Assembly: GCA_009833045.1 (NCBI GenBank)
Contig: WUUP01000006.1
Location: 87,369 to 151,368, forward strand
Source of the DNA: Saprospirales bacterium GYS_P2D
GTDB taxonomy: Bacteria > Bacteroidota > Bacteroidia > Chitinophagales > Saprospiraceae
DNA length: 64,000 nt
Direction of reading: 5' to 3'
Shown here piece by piece: positions 8,943 to 18,648 of this stretch (position 1 is the stretch's first letter; every line of letters starts with the position of its first letter). Position numbers and translations under genes: made by a program. The notes below the pieces were generated by a model that was not told the origin of the DNA, ran no database searches, and saw nothing but the letters and a program-made list of their open reading frames with translations.

Positions 8943-10265
8943 ATGAAGAAAATTTTCTTTGTTGTGTTACTACTAATGGGTATGATCACAACCTACGCAC
9001 AGCTCAATGAGATCGACTATGTCGAGTACGATCTCGACAATGGGCTCCACGTGATCCTCCATCAAGACAATGCGACTCCGATAGTCGTGGTGTCTGTGAT
9101 GTATCATGTAGGATCTAAAAATGAAAAGCCTGATCGTACAGGATTCGCTCACTTCTTTGAGCATTTATTATTTGAGGGATCGGAGAATATCGATCGAGGG
9201 CAGTTTGACAAGTATATCACCAATGCTGGTGGTGCTAACAATGCCTATACCTCACAAGACAAAACCTACTACTATGAGCTACTCCCGTCTAATCAACTGG
9301 AGCTCGGACTCTGGCTCGAGTCGGAGCGTATGCTACATGCAAAGGTAGACATCACTGGTGTCGAGACACAGCGAGAAGTAGTGAAAGAAGAACGTCGTCA
9401 ACGCTATGAGAATCAACCATACGGATCGCTCATACTTGAGACCCTATCCAGATCTTATAAAGAGCACCCCTATCAGTGGGCTCCGATAGGATCTATGGAT
9501 CACCTCAATGCTGCAACAGAGGACGACTATAAGCAGTTTTATAAGGACTTCTATACTCCGAATAATGCTGTACTCTCTATCGCCGGAGATATCGATATCG
9601 AGGAGACTAAAGCGATGATCGATAAGTACTTCAGCACGATACCTGTCAAGACGCCAGAGATCTATCGTCCAGAGATCGTAGAGCCGCCACTCACTGGAGC
9701 AGTAGTAGATACGATCTATGACAATATCCAGCTGCCAGCAGTGATCTATGCATACCGTATTCCAGCATTGGGTACTGATGATTTTTATGCTGTGAGTATG
9801 CTCAATACGCTCCTGTCAGGAGGGCAGAGCTCGAGACTTAATAGGGCTATAGTCGATGAGCAGCAGCTGGCTGTAGCTACAGGCAGTTTTCCATTTGACC
9901 TCGAGGATCCGGGTATAGCATTAGCCTATGGTATCGCTAATATGGGTGTAGATCCTATGCAGCTACAGAGCGCTATGGATGCGGTCATCAAACAGACTCA
10001 GGAGGAGCTCATCTCTGAGGAAGAGTTTAATAAACTCAGAAATCAGCAAGAGGCGAGCTTTGTCACAGCGAATGCTCGTATTGCAGGTATCGCCGAGTCA
10101 CTGGCTAATTATTATACATTCTACGGAGATACTAATCTCATCAATACTGAGCTCGACAAGTACCTCGCAGTGACTCGAGAAGACATCCAGCGAGTAGCTC
10201 AAAAGTATTTTAACGAGGACAACCGAGTAATCCTACATTACCTCGCTAAACCTGTGAATCCATAA
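8943..10265 (+). CDS. M16 zinc protease, catalytic subunit
   Basis: This is a 440-residue exported insulinase-family (M16B) metalloprotease. A signal peptide (residues 1-19) is followed by the inverted zinc motif HFFEH (H70, E73, H74) and a distal Glu in KEERRQR at about 150, which fits the HxxEHx76E spacing of the family. The second M16 domain follows (about 190-430). The length is one M16 pair, as in bacterial pitrilysin-like two-chain proteases. The next gene, 13 bp downstream, encodes an M16 protein lacking the zinc motif, so the two should form a heterodimer in which this subunit is catalytic. Likely works in the periplasm on peptides. The start is supported by AAAGAA immediately before the ATG. 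Confidence 0.93.
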   Translation: MKKIFFVVLLLMGMITTYAQLNEIDYVEYDLDNGLHVILHQDNATPIVVVSVMYHVGSKNEKPDRTGFAHFFEHLLFEGSENIDRGQFDKYITNAGGANNAYTSQDKTYYYELLPSNQLELGLWLESERMLHAKVDITGVETQREVVKEERRQRYENQPYGSLILETLSRSYKEHPYQWAPIGSMDHLNAATEDDYKQFYKDFYTPNNAVLSIAGDIDIEETKAMIDKYFSTIPVKTPEIYRPEIVEPPLTGAVVDTIYDNIQLPAVIYAYRIPALGTDDFYAVSMLNTLLSGGQSSRLNRAIVDEQQLAVATGSFPFDLEDPGIALAYGIANMGVDPMQLQSAMDAVIKQTQEELISEEEFNKLRNQQEASFVTANARIAGIAESLANYYTFYGDTNLINTELDKYLAVTREDIQRVAQKYFNEDNRVILHYLAKPVNP

Positions 10266-10278
10266 ACAGAAGAAAGAA

Positions 10279-12420
10279 ATGAAAAGAATAAGCATATTAA
10301 TTTTTGTAGCTGCACTATTCGCACAGTGTAGTAAGAAGACCACAGATGCCGCCACTACAGCTGTCGATACAGGCAAGGAAATGATGGAGGCTAAGGAGAG
10401 CTTTAGGTCGATGGCTCCAGAGCCGGCTGCTGCTCCTCAGATCAATATCGGTCAGGCCGAAAGTTTTGTATTGGACAATGGCCTCCAAGTCATCGTCGTA
10501 GAAAATCATAAGCTACCTCAAGTGTCATTTCAGATCGCTCTCAAAAATGACCCGATCAAAGAATATGATAAGGTGGGCTATGTATCTATGGCTGGAGATC
10601 TGATGGGTCGTGGTACCGCCACCATGACTAAAGCGGAGATCGATGAAAAGATCGACTTCATAGGAGCGAGCATGAATACCTACAGTACAGGTATGTTTGC
10701 CAGTTCCCTGACTAAGCATACACCTGCTTTATTAGAGGTGATGACGGATGTATTGTATAATCCTTCATTCCCCGAAGAGGAGCTCGATAAGATCAAAAAG
10801 CAGACACTGTCTGGACTCGAGGCTAATAAGACGGACCCTGGTGCTATCATGGGTAATATGAAAAGCAAGCTGCTCTATGGCGCTGATCATGTATATGGTG
10901 AGGTCCAAAAGCCTGAGCACGTAGAGAATATCACCATCGAGGATAACAAGCAGTACTATGAGAAGTTTTTCATCCCTAATAATGCTTATCTCGTGATCGT
11001 CGGAGATGTATCTCTTGATGAGGCAAAGGATATGTCCGAAAAGTACTTCGGCTCATGGGAAAAGAAAGCCTTCAAGCCAGTGAAGCATAAGGCTGTAGAG
11101 ATGCCAACATCTCGAAACGTAGCTTTCGCTAATAAGGACGGAGCGGTACAAAGCGTGATCCATGTGAGCTATCCTTTGGAGCTCAAGCCGGGCACGCCAG
11201 ATGTGATCCCTGCCAGTGTGATGAATACTATCCTCGGTGGAGGATTTTCATCTCGATTGATGCAAAATCTAAGAGAGGATAAAGCATATACCTACGGATC
11301 GAGATCGTCTCTTTCTTCTGATAGGTTAGTGGGCTCATTCACCGCATCTGCTAATGTCAGAAATGAAGTGACGGATAGCTCAGTGACAGAATTTATCTAT
11401 GAGCTCGAACGCATCAAGAATAATCCGGTAGAAGCTGATGAGCTTCAAAGTATCAAAAACTATATGACGGGTAGTTTTGCGAGATCTCTTGAGTCACCTC
11501 AGACCATAGCGAGATTTGCGCTGAATAAGTTCAGATATAATCTCCCAGACGATTATTACGAGACTTATCTGCAGAAGCTCAATGCTGTGACAGTAGCGGA
11601 TATTCAAGCTATGGCTCAGAAGTACATCAAGCCAGAGTCGGCTCATATACTCGTAGTGGGTAATAAAGATGAAGTGGCAGAAAGCCTTGCACAGTTTGAC
11701 ATGGATGGTGAGATTGACTTTTATGATGCTTATGGAGAGGAGATCCAACCCATTGCTACCGAGGTGCCTTCTGATGTAGATGCATCTACAGTGATCGCTG
11801 ACTATATCAATGCTATCGGCGGTATGGCTAAAGTCAAAGGTATCAAAAGCGCTAAGACGGTCATGAGTGCATCGGTCATGGGACAAGACATGCAGATCAC
11901 TACTCAAAATGACAATGGTAAGTTTGCTATGTCTATGGGTAATGCACAGATGACATTCCAGGAGCAAGTATTTGATGGAGAGAAAGGAATGGTATCGGCT
12001 ATGGGCCAAAAGCAGATCATGACTGAAGGGCCTCAGCTCGACGATATGAAAGCTCAAGCTAAGATCATCCCGCAGCTCGACTATGCTACCGATGGTACAG
12101 AGATAGAGCTCAAAGGTCTCGAAGATGTGGATGGTACTTTGGCCTACAAGGTCTTGGTGACTTCTCCAGCTGGTAAGAAGACTACCGAGTACTATGCGCA
12201 GAATAGTGGATTTCTCGTGAGATCAGTATCAGTGCAGCCTGGACCGCAGGGAGATATGACACTGACTACTGACTTCATGGATTACAAGGCATTTGACGGG
12301 ATCTACTTCCCATCAGTGACTAAGATCTCTGGCATGATGCCCATACCGATGGAACTTAAGACAGAGTCTGTAGAAATCAATCCTACGATTGATCCAGCTA
12401 CATTCTCGATATCCGAGTGA
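10279..12420 (+). CDS. M16-family lipoprotein lacking the zinc site, with LolA-like tail
   Basis: This is a 713-residue lipoprotein (lipobox FAQC, C17). Residues about 60-490 form two M16 domains. In the first, the zinc motif HxxEH is replaced (GYVSMAGDLMGRGT), so it should be non-catalytic. The second keeps the GGGFSSRLMQNLRED and AYTYGSRS elements that supply substrate-binding Arg/Tyr in M16B partner subunits. Residues about 500-713 form an added beta-rich region (DYINAIGGMAKVKGIKS, then FDGIYFPSVTKISG) resembling the LolA/DUF4292 lipoprotein-carrier fold. It is translated 13 bp after the catalytic subunit and probably forms a complex with it at an envelope membrane. The tail's role is unknown. 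A terminator follows the stop codon. Confidence 0.88.
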   Translation: MKRISILIFVAALFAQCSKKTTDAATTAVDTGKEMMEAKESFRSMAPEPAAAPQINIGQAESFVLDNGLQVIVVENHKLPQVSFQIALKNDPIKEYDKVGYVSMAGDLMGRGTATMTKAEIDEKIDFIGASMNTYSTGMFASSLTKHTPALLEVMTDVLYNPSFPEEELDKIKKQTLSGLEANKTDPGAIMGNMKSKLLYGADHVYGEVQKPEHVENITIEDNKQYYEKFFIPNNAYLVIVGDVSLDEAKDMSEKYFGSWEKKAFKPVKHKAVEMPTSRNVAFANKDGAVQSVIHVSYPLELKPGTPDVIPASVMNTILGGGFSSRLMQNLREDKAYTYGSRSSLSSDRLVGSFTASANVRNEVTDSSVTEFIYELERIKNNPVEADELQSIKNYMTGSFARSLESPQTIARFALNKFRYNLPDDYYETYLQKLNAVTVADIQAMAQKYIKPESAHILVVGNKDEVAESLAQFDMDGEIDFYDAYGEEIQPIATEVPSDVDASTVIADYINAIGGMAKVKGIKSAKTVMSASVMGQDMQITTQNDNGKFAMSMGNAQMTFQEQVFDGEKGMVSAMGQKQIMTEGPQLDDMKAQAKIIPQLDYATDGTEIELKGLEDVDGTLAYKVLVTSPAGKKTTEYYAQNSGFLVRSVSVQPGPQGDMTLTTDFMDYKAFDGIYFPSVTKISGMMPIPMELKTESVEINPTIDPATFSISE

Positions 12421-12457
12421 TAGGCAGGGTTTTACCCTTATTTTGATAGAATAAAGG

Positions 12458-12491
12458 AGAGGACTTCAATACTTATTGGAGTCCTCTTTTT
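12458..12491 (+). terminator. Rho-independent terminator after the M16 pair
   Basis: A 10-bp stem with one G-U pair (12458-12467 with 12478-12487) and a 10-nt loop is followed by a T-rich tract, 38 bp after the M16 lipoprotein stop. It separates the protease operon from the surface-protein genes. Confidence 0.8.
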
Positions 12492-12528
12492 ATATTCACG
12501 CCTACCCTAAAAACTGTAAAGCTGAAAA

Positions 12529-14883
12529 ATGAAAAGACTTATACTAATTATCTTCATATCACTGCCTATTTTCTTAATCGCTGGGCCTAAAAAGCCAGCA
12601 GGATGTCATCCATATCACTGCGATGACTATCACTGGGATCACGAGTTGAAGCGATTTGATCCACACACGATCAAGTGGCCACTGCACTATACAGGAGAGC
12701 TGAAGAAAGATCGTATTGATGGTGGCCGAGAGCACATCGATGTCATATTCCAAGGGCATTATGATAAAGAACTGAGACTGAGCTTACGAGAGTTTAGATA
12801 TCATGTAGAGTGTCCGTCTCCGGAGTTTTTGTCAGTGGGTATAGAGATGGATCCGGTATTCGTATGTAGGGAGTATGCGAGCTCTGAGCCAGAGTGGGAG
12901 AGAGCAGGATGTAGTCTCGTTGGCTCCAGTGTAGAAGATCGTACGCTCGAAGTAGACGGTGACGGATGTGCTAAAAAACTGCGCACATGGACAGTCCTCG
13001 ACTGGTGTACCTATCAACCAAACAAAGGAGCTGAAAATAGCCAAGATAAATATGTCCTCGTCAAAGATCTCATCGATCACGAAGCTTACTACGCCTATGA
13101 TGATAGCTATGGAGCGGTGGAGAGAGATGGCTATTATAGCTTCACTCAGGTCATTAAGATCACAGATGAGACGGCTCCTTATTTAGTTGACTGTGAGCCT
13201 ATTGAGGTAGACCTATCTGGAGACTGTGAGGGCAGAGTCACATTAGCGAATAAAGTAGTCGACGAAGGTGAATGTGGTGGAAAGCGAATGGACGTCGATG
13301 TCAAAATCTATGATATAGACGGAAAATTGGTAGCTGATGAGTGGTTTTATGCTTATCATGATGTGGACTTTGAAAAGAAACTGAGAGCCACTCTCTCAGT
13401 CGGACTTTATACGATCAAGTGGTCAGTCAAAGATGGATGTGGTAACTACTATCACTGCGAGCAGCAGCTATCAGTCGTAGATGATCGAGCGCCTGCTATC
13501 ACCTGTATACATAATCTCAGTACATCTATCTCAGATGAGTATGGCATGACTATATGGGCTAAGGATTTTGTGCTATACGCTGACGATCAGTGTGGAGCGG
13601 AGGTACAGATATCATTCTCTCCAGATAGCTTAGTGATGGATCAGTCATTCTATTGTGAGGATGGATTCGGATTCAAAGAATTAATGGTTTATGCTATTGA
13701 TGAATATGGTAATACATCAGCCTGTCCGGTGGAGCTATTCATCGAAGATCGCTATGCATGTAGTGATACTACCATGGGAGCTGGCGGTGTGATCGAGACC
13801 CGCTATGGTGAGCCTGTGGAGGCGGTAGCGCTATCAGTAGGCGGTGTCACGAAGTCCAATCGGACAACCCTCAGTAATGAAATGGGGCAATATTATTTTG
13901 AAGATATACCCGTATCTACTGATGAGATCGAGCTGCATCTCACAGCTGGTGATTTATCTAATGAAGGCTTAGATGCGAATGATCTATTCTTGCTATCTCA
14001 GCACTTATTCGGCGGTCAGCGATTTGATGATGTATTAGATTATGCTGCTGCCGATATCAATAATGATGCACAAATCACCATGGATGATTATTGGGCCTTG
14101 GTGAGTTTAGTATATGGACTGCCACTGCAGGCCGATGGATATCGACCATGGAAGTATATCGATCAAAAGAAATATAGATCAGGGATCAATAGGGCCAGCC
14201 TACTTACTACTCCTATCATGCTATCTCCAGCTCGTCACAGATATGATATTCTGGCACTGAAAAGCGGAGATATTGATTTTTCTTGGAGTAGCTACCAGTC
14301 TAAGACCAGGTCTCATACATTAGTGGATGTTGAGCTTGCTATTTTTTCAGATCATAGCTCTTTAGACCTGTCAGATTGGGATCAGGGCTTGTTATTATTG
14401 AATGATGTGTCCGAAGAAGAATTTAGAGCACTCAATCCATATTTGACGGATGATAAGGTAGTTTTGACTACAGTCAAAAATGGAATCTTAGTCAATCTAA
14501 TAGATGTCCAAGGACTGACTGAGAATATTCGATTGAGATCTGTAGATCAGCTTGATTTATCGGAGTCGGTAGTAAAAGATGGAAACACTGGAGAGTTACG
14601 TAAAATCAGAGTGAATAGTCAGACAGTCAGAGACTTAGATATATCAATATATCCTAATCCGATGACAGATAGATCCGTCATAGAACTCGATGCACCTGCT
14701 GCTGTGGATGGTAGCTTAGTGCTCTTCGATGCCTTAGGAAGACGTATGATTTCTACTATTTGGCCAAAGGGAGTACAGTCACAGACTATTGATCTTTCTG
14801 CGACAGATACGCATGGGCTTCTTATCGCAAAAATCCAATTCGGCAAGGACCATAAGCAAATATCGCTCATTCGGGTGAAGTAG
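12529..14883 (+). CDS. T9SS-secreted protein, stand-alone copy of the giant's tail module
   Basis: This 784-residue surface protein has a Sec signal peptide (about residues 1-19) and a C-terminal T9SS type A sorting domain (about 704-784, starting ISIYPNP). Between them lie HYR-like Asp/Cys-rich domains, a carboxypeptidase-regulatory-like segment (about 415-475) and a dockerin-like region with paired calcium-loop patterns (about 478-534, AADINNDAQITMDDYW). The mature start RFDPHTIKWPLHYTG and the later segments WTVLDWCTYQPN and YSFTQVIKITD are close to the last 765 residues of the giant protein encoded 5.7 kb downstream. It should be exported by T9SS and attached to the surface. Its job, perhaps a partner or cap of the giant, is inference. 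It starts just after a terminator, so it has its own promoter, which I could not locate. Confidence 0.85.
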   Translation: MKRLILIIFISLPIFLIAGPKKPAGCHPYHCDDYHWDHELKRFDPHTIKWPLHYTGELKKDRIDGGREHIDVIFQGHYDKELRLSLREFRYHVECPSPEFLSVGIEMDPVFVCREYASSEPEWERAGCSLVGSSVEDRTLEVDGDGCAKKLRTWTVLDWCTYQPNKGAENSQDKYVLVKDLIDHEAYYAYDDSYGAVERDGYYSFTQVIKITDETAPYLVDCEPIEVDLSGDCEGRVTLANKVVDEGECGGKRMDVDVKIYDIDGKLVADEWFYAYHDVDFEKKLRATLSVGLYTIKWSVKDGCGNYYHCEQQLSVVDDRAPAITCIHNLSTSISDEYGMTIWAKDFVLYADDQCGAEVQISFSPDSLVMDQSFYCEDGFGFKELMVYAIDEYGNTSACPVELFIEDRYACSDTTMGAGGVIETRYGEPVEAVALSVGGVTKSNRTTLSNEMGQYYFEDIPVSTDEIELHLTAGDLSNEGLDANDLFLLSQHLFGGQRFDDVLDYAAADINNDAQITMDDYWALVSLVYGLPLQADGYRPWKYIDQKKYRSGINRASLLTTPIMLSPARHRYDILALKSGDIDFSWSSYQSKTRSHTLVDVELAIFSDHSSLDLSDWDQGLLLLNDVSEEEFRALNPYLTDDKVVLTTVKNGILVNLIDVQGLTENIRLRSVDQLDLSESVVKDGNTGELRKIRVNSQTVRDLDISIYPNPMTDRSVIELDAPAAVDGSLVLFDALGRRMISTIWPKGVQSQTIDLSATDTHGLLIAKIQFGKDHKQISLIRVK

Positions 14884-14930
14884 TTATCAACTTTTGCTGT
14901 CAGAGATGTCTCTCACATAGAGATAATTCA

Positions 14931-14938
14931 TATATTTG
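14931..14938 (+). promoter_or_regulatory. TAnnTTTG -7 promoter element before the 1192-residue gene
   Basis: TATATTTG is an exact match to the Bacteroidetes -7 element TAnnTTTG, 53 nt upstream of the start codon at 14992. No convincing TTTG is found at the -33 spacing, so support is from one box and position. Confidence 0.45.
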
Positions 14939-14991
14939 TTACTGTTAATATGAAGTAAGCACCCTTTACATCGTGTTGACAGTTAGAACCA

Positions 14992-17900
14992 ATGAAGAAC
15001 CTGAGAATGTACTGGGTGAGCCCATGCGTTCATGCATGCTCACTGCGGGCTACAGTAGTGTATCTACTTAGCATAGCTGTATTGTGCATTCTCTCTTCAT
15101 CACTTGTCGCTCAGTCTTGCGACCTTCTTTTTTCTGACAGCTTTGAGAATAATTATGGCAATTGGATCGACGGTGGCTCCGACTGTAGTCGAGTGAATAA
15201 TGCCAATCGAGCATCAGATGGGACTTATTCTGTCCGGATCCGTGATAATAGTAGTACAGCTCACGTGACGAGTCAGTCGATTGATGCATCCACTGCCAGC
15301 GAAATACGTGTCTCGTTTGCATTCGAGGGCGAAAACATGAATAATGGTCATGACTTTTGGCTACAGCTATCCACTGATGGAGGAGCCTCTTATACGACCA
15401 TAGAGACATGGGTAGCAGGAGTTGATTTTAATAATAATGTGAGCTATTTAGAGCAGGTCTTGATCCCAGGTCCTTTCACGAGCAATACCCGGCTGAGATT
15501 CAGATGCGATGCAGCTACTAATGACGACCGTATATATCTTGATGAGATAGATGTTGAGTTGTGCAGTGATGTATTCATACCTGTAGTGATATCCAGTGAT
15601 CAATCTGTCTGCAGTGGAGGATTGGTAGAAGCATTAAAAGTCACTGAAGGAAACGAAAATATAGCGGCTTATCAATGGCAAATGAGTACCACTTCTTGTA
15701 CTTCAGGGTTTGCAGATATACCTGGTGCCACAGATAGTACTTATACTCCAACTAACGTTTTGGTGGAGACTTATTTTCGTGTAGTAGTAGATAGACCTGC
15801 TGCTTTATGTGCCACGGGCTCATGTAGTGATGTGTCTAATTGTATTACGATATCTATCAGGTCTGCACTTTCAGCGGGGCTTTTAGATCAATCCGTTTGC
15901 AAAAATTCTTCATTGAGTATTAATGCCCCTGCAGAACCTAATAATCACAGTTGGGCCGTTTTAGCCTCTTCTACGGCTTCTGGATATTCTATCAGTGGTG
16001 AAAATACTGCTCAGCTTTCAATCGATGCAGATGGAGCGTCTCTCGGATTTCTTGATATTAGATATGAGGGATTATCAACTGAAGGTTGCAATTACCTTGA
16101 TACCTTTTCTGTGTTCATTTTACCTATCGAGCCCTGTGATATTGTGACAGAGCGAGATACGATCTGTAGTGCCACTGAGGTGATGCTGGATGCTACGGTG
16201 CGCTACGATGTCTATCCAGAGTCTGGAGCTGTACTGGACAATCAAGGTGATGGTGTGACAGTACAACATGAGATAATCGGGGTGCAAGATCCCACTGCAG
16301 TGACCGTGACGATCACCTTGCCTACCTGGGATGATCATTTTGATCAGGTATTATTGAATGGACAGCAAATACTTCCAAAAGTGTTGGAGACAGCATCCTA
16401 TAATGCCGGTGGTATGAACTGTCAAACACCCTGGATAGAAAATCAGAATGGTTTGCCAAGATCAATAATCATCATCGAAGGAGACGAGGTTAGATATTTT
16501 AGTTCACTCACTACTACGGCTACCACGATGACAGAGGTCTTTCCGACTAATTGGATCACTACTCCACAGCCTTTTCAATTTGGGGCTAACACATTGCAGT
16601 TCGGTATTCGAAATACAGCAGGACCTACGAGTGGCAATTGGTTTATTGAGGCCACTGGGGTGTCTGGCTATTCGTATCTTTGGAGTACTGGCGATACCAC
16701 TCCTCAGATCACTATACTGCCTACAGAGTCAGCTACCTATTCAGTGCAGGTGACGAGTCCTAATGGGTGCATTTCTACCTGTGATAAGACTATTGCTGTG
16801 ATCAATCCAGTCGTGGAAATTCCAGATACCAATGTATGTCTCAATTCATTCATTGATATTACACCAATAGCTGCAAACGAGTTTTATCCTGTAGACAGTC
16901 ATCAGTGGACTATACTGACAGTTGGACAAAATGATCTTACAATAATTAATGAAAATACGGCCACTACTTCAATTGCCACATTGCCCAATGCTGATGGTGG
17001 GGTCGTGGATATTGAGTACGTGAGATATTATGCATATGGCTGTGAAGCACGAGATACTTTCACCATCACTGTGGATACAGGTAGGCCACTCAGCTGCCAG
17101 TATCGGATCGATCGAGGAGTGTGGCTCGATGGGCAATGTGATCTTAATATCTGTATTGGAGATTTAGTCGAGCTGACTGTAGATGGTAGTGCTGGTGCTG
17201 TCAGCTGGACAGGACCAAATGGATTTACGTCTACGAGCGATACGCTCCAGCTCATAGTGAAATCCGAAGCCCAATTAGGTCAATATGTCGCTACGGTAAA
17301 TGGACAAAGTAGTGGGAACTGCGGATCGGGAGGTGAGCTGACCTTTAGTCTAAGCGCTAATCAAACTCAGGATCTCTTCTATGCAGATTTTGAATCTGGA
17401 GGTGGAGATAATAACTGGTCACTGATGCAGACAGCCTCTGAGGGCAATTGGACGCAGGGGAGCTCAAATGGATACACTGTCAATGGGTTTCTAATGGAGC
17501 GTCCCGCTCCTGTAGGTTCTGGAGCATTCTATACAGGGGTTGGATTTGGAGAGGATGTAGACAATGGACTGACCATGTCTCGATCAAGAGATATAGTCCT
17601 CACTGGGGACAGTATCGTCTTAGAGCTGGACTATTATTTTGCCTATTATTACTTCAGCTTCAATGAATATATGAGTATTGATCTGGTGAGAAGTGCTGAC
17701 GACCAAGTATTGACTAATCTCGCTTATCGAGTAGGCCAGTTTGCCCCTGGAGAAGCGGAATGGCTCAATATCACAGAAGATATCAGTAGCTACTCGGGCG
17801 AGACAGTATATATCCGTACGGAGGTCTATGATGAGCCGACCTATGACCAGCAGGTAGAGGGTGCACTCGACGAAGTGCGCATCACCAGCTATGGATCATC

Positions 17901-18570
17901 ATGCATATGTCCTGCTATCTGCGAAGAGCTGAGCTATGCAGGCTGTGAGGGAGATGGATATAGCATCACGATCAATGGGAATATCTATAATGAACAAAAT
18001 CCTGACGGTATAGAGCTGCTCACTACTCCGGCAGGGTGTGATAGCATCGTCACGATCGCCTTGACTTTTGATAATGATGCCTACGAGCAAACCTATGACT
18101 ATGTCGGATGTGCTGGTGATGGATATAGCATTACAGTGAATGGTACTACCTACAATGAAGCTAATCCTACTGGCGTAGAAGTAGTCGACAATCCTACTGG
18201 CTGTGACACTACCTACACAATTGATTTGGTATTCAATCCAGAAGTGGAAGTAGAGGCAGGTATGCTACCACATCCGATCTGTAGTAATCAACCTATCGAT
18301 CTCACTGAAATAGGAGCCTACATACAAGGAGGTACTAATCGTGGTCTGTGGTCTACCATGGGAGACGGAAGTTTTAATAATGGGGGCGTATACAATATCT
18401 CAGGCTATGCTACGGAGTATGTTTTGGGTCCAGAGGATATCGAGAGTGGGACAGTCATACTCACCCTTACATCTGTAGATCCTCCAGGGCCCTGTGAGCC
18501 TGCGGCAGACCCGATATTGATCACGATCAGCGATCTAAGCTGTAGCGAGTTTCCATGGGTGGGAAATTGA
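14992..18570 (+). CDS. Large secreted protein with jelly-roll and Ig-like domains, no sorting domain seen
   Basis: This 1192-residue exported protein has a long signal region with the hydrophobic core at about residues 22-40, cleaved near LVAQ. It begins with a MAM/jelly-roll-like domain (about 42-195, DLLFSDSFENNYGNW). Several Ig/PKD-like domains with CxG and WSTGDTTP patterns follow, then a second jelly-roll (about 796-970, LFYADFESGGGDNNW). Next come two repeats of about 50 residues (Y-GC-GDGYSIT-NG, about 983-1082) and a final Ig-like domain. Repeats with the GCD signature recur in the giant protein downstream. Unlike its neighbours it ends abruptly in SCSEFPWVGN, without a recognisable T9SS type A or B domain, so its final location is uncertain. 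An ATG at 15007 is an alternative start. The giant gene begins about 80 bp later. Confidence 0.85.
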   Translation: MKNLRMYWVSPCVHACSLRATVVYLLSIAVLCILSSSLVAQSCDLLFSDSFENNYGNWIDGGSDCSRVNNANRASDGTYSVRIRDNSSTAHVTSQSIDASTASEIRVSFAFEGENMNNGHDFWLQLSTDGGASYTTIETWVAGVDFNNNVSYLEQVLIPGPFTSNTRLRFRCDAATNDDRIYLDEIDVELCSDVFIPVVISSDQSVCSGGLVEALKVTEGNENIAAYQWQMSTTSCTSGFADIPGATDSTYTPTNVLVETYFRVVVDRPAALCATGSCSDVSNCITISIRSALSAGLLDQSVCKNSSLSINAPAEPNNHSWAVLASSTASGYSISGENTAQLSIDADGASLGFLDIRYEGLSTEGCNYLDTFSVFILPIEPCDIVTERDTICSATEVMLDATVRYDVYPESGAVLDNQGDGVTVQHEIIGVQDPTAVTVTITLPTWDDHFDQVLLNGQQILPKVLETASYNAGGMNCQTPWIENQNGLPRSIIIIEGDEVRYFSSLTTTATTMTEVFPTNWITTPQPFQFGANTLQFGIRNTAGPTSGNWFIEATGVSGYSYLWSTGDTTPQITILPTESATYSVQVTSPNGCISTCDKTIAVINPVVEIPDTNVCLNSFIDITPIAANEFYPVDSHQWTILTVGQNDLTIINENTATTSIATLPNADGGVVDIEYVRYYAYGCEARDTFTITVDTGRPLSCQYRIDRGVWLDGQCDLNICIGDLVELTVDGSAGAVSWTGPNGFTSTSDTLQLIVKSEAQLGQYVATVNGQSSGNCGSGGELTFSLSANQTQDLFYADFESGGGDNNWSLMQTASEGNWTQGSSNGYTVNGFLMERPAPVGSGAFYTGVGFGEDVDNGLTMSRSRDIVLTGDSIVLELDYYFAYYYFSFNEYMSIDLVRSADDQVLTNLAYRVGQFAPGEAEWLNITEDISSYSGETVYIRTEVYDEPTYDQQVEGALDEVRITSYGSSCICPAICEELSYAGCEGDGYSITINGNIYNEQNPDGIELLTTPAGCDSIVTIALTFDNDAYEQTYDYVGCAGDGYSITVNGTTYNEANPTGVEVVDNPTGCDTTYTIDLVFNPEVEVEAGMLPHPICSNQPIDLTEIGAYIQGGTNRGLWSTMGDGSFNNGGVYNISGYATEYVLGPEDIESGTVILTLTSVDPPGPCEPAADPILITISDLSCSEFPWVGN
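15016..15043 (+). promoter_or_regulatory. Hairpin in the early coding region of the 1192-residue gene
   Basis: GTGAGC (15016-15021) pairs with GCTCAC (15038-15043), and ATGC (15024-15027) pairs with GCAT (15034-15037), with a CC bulge and a six-base loop. It begins 24 nt after the start codon. A structure here could slow initiation or set a pause; it could also be chance in coding DNA. Confidence 0.3.
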
Positions 18571-18648
18571 TTATATTAGGTTTTTTCATTATGTAAACTG
18601 TTAATAGTCAGAATAGTAGGGACTGTAAGGGTTGGATATTGGATTGGT

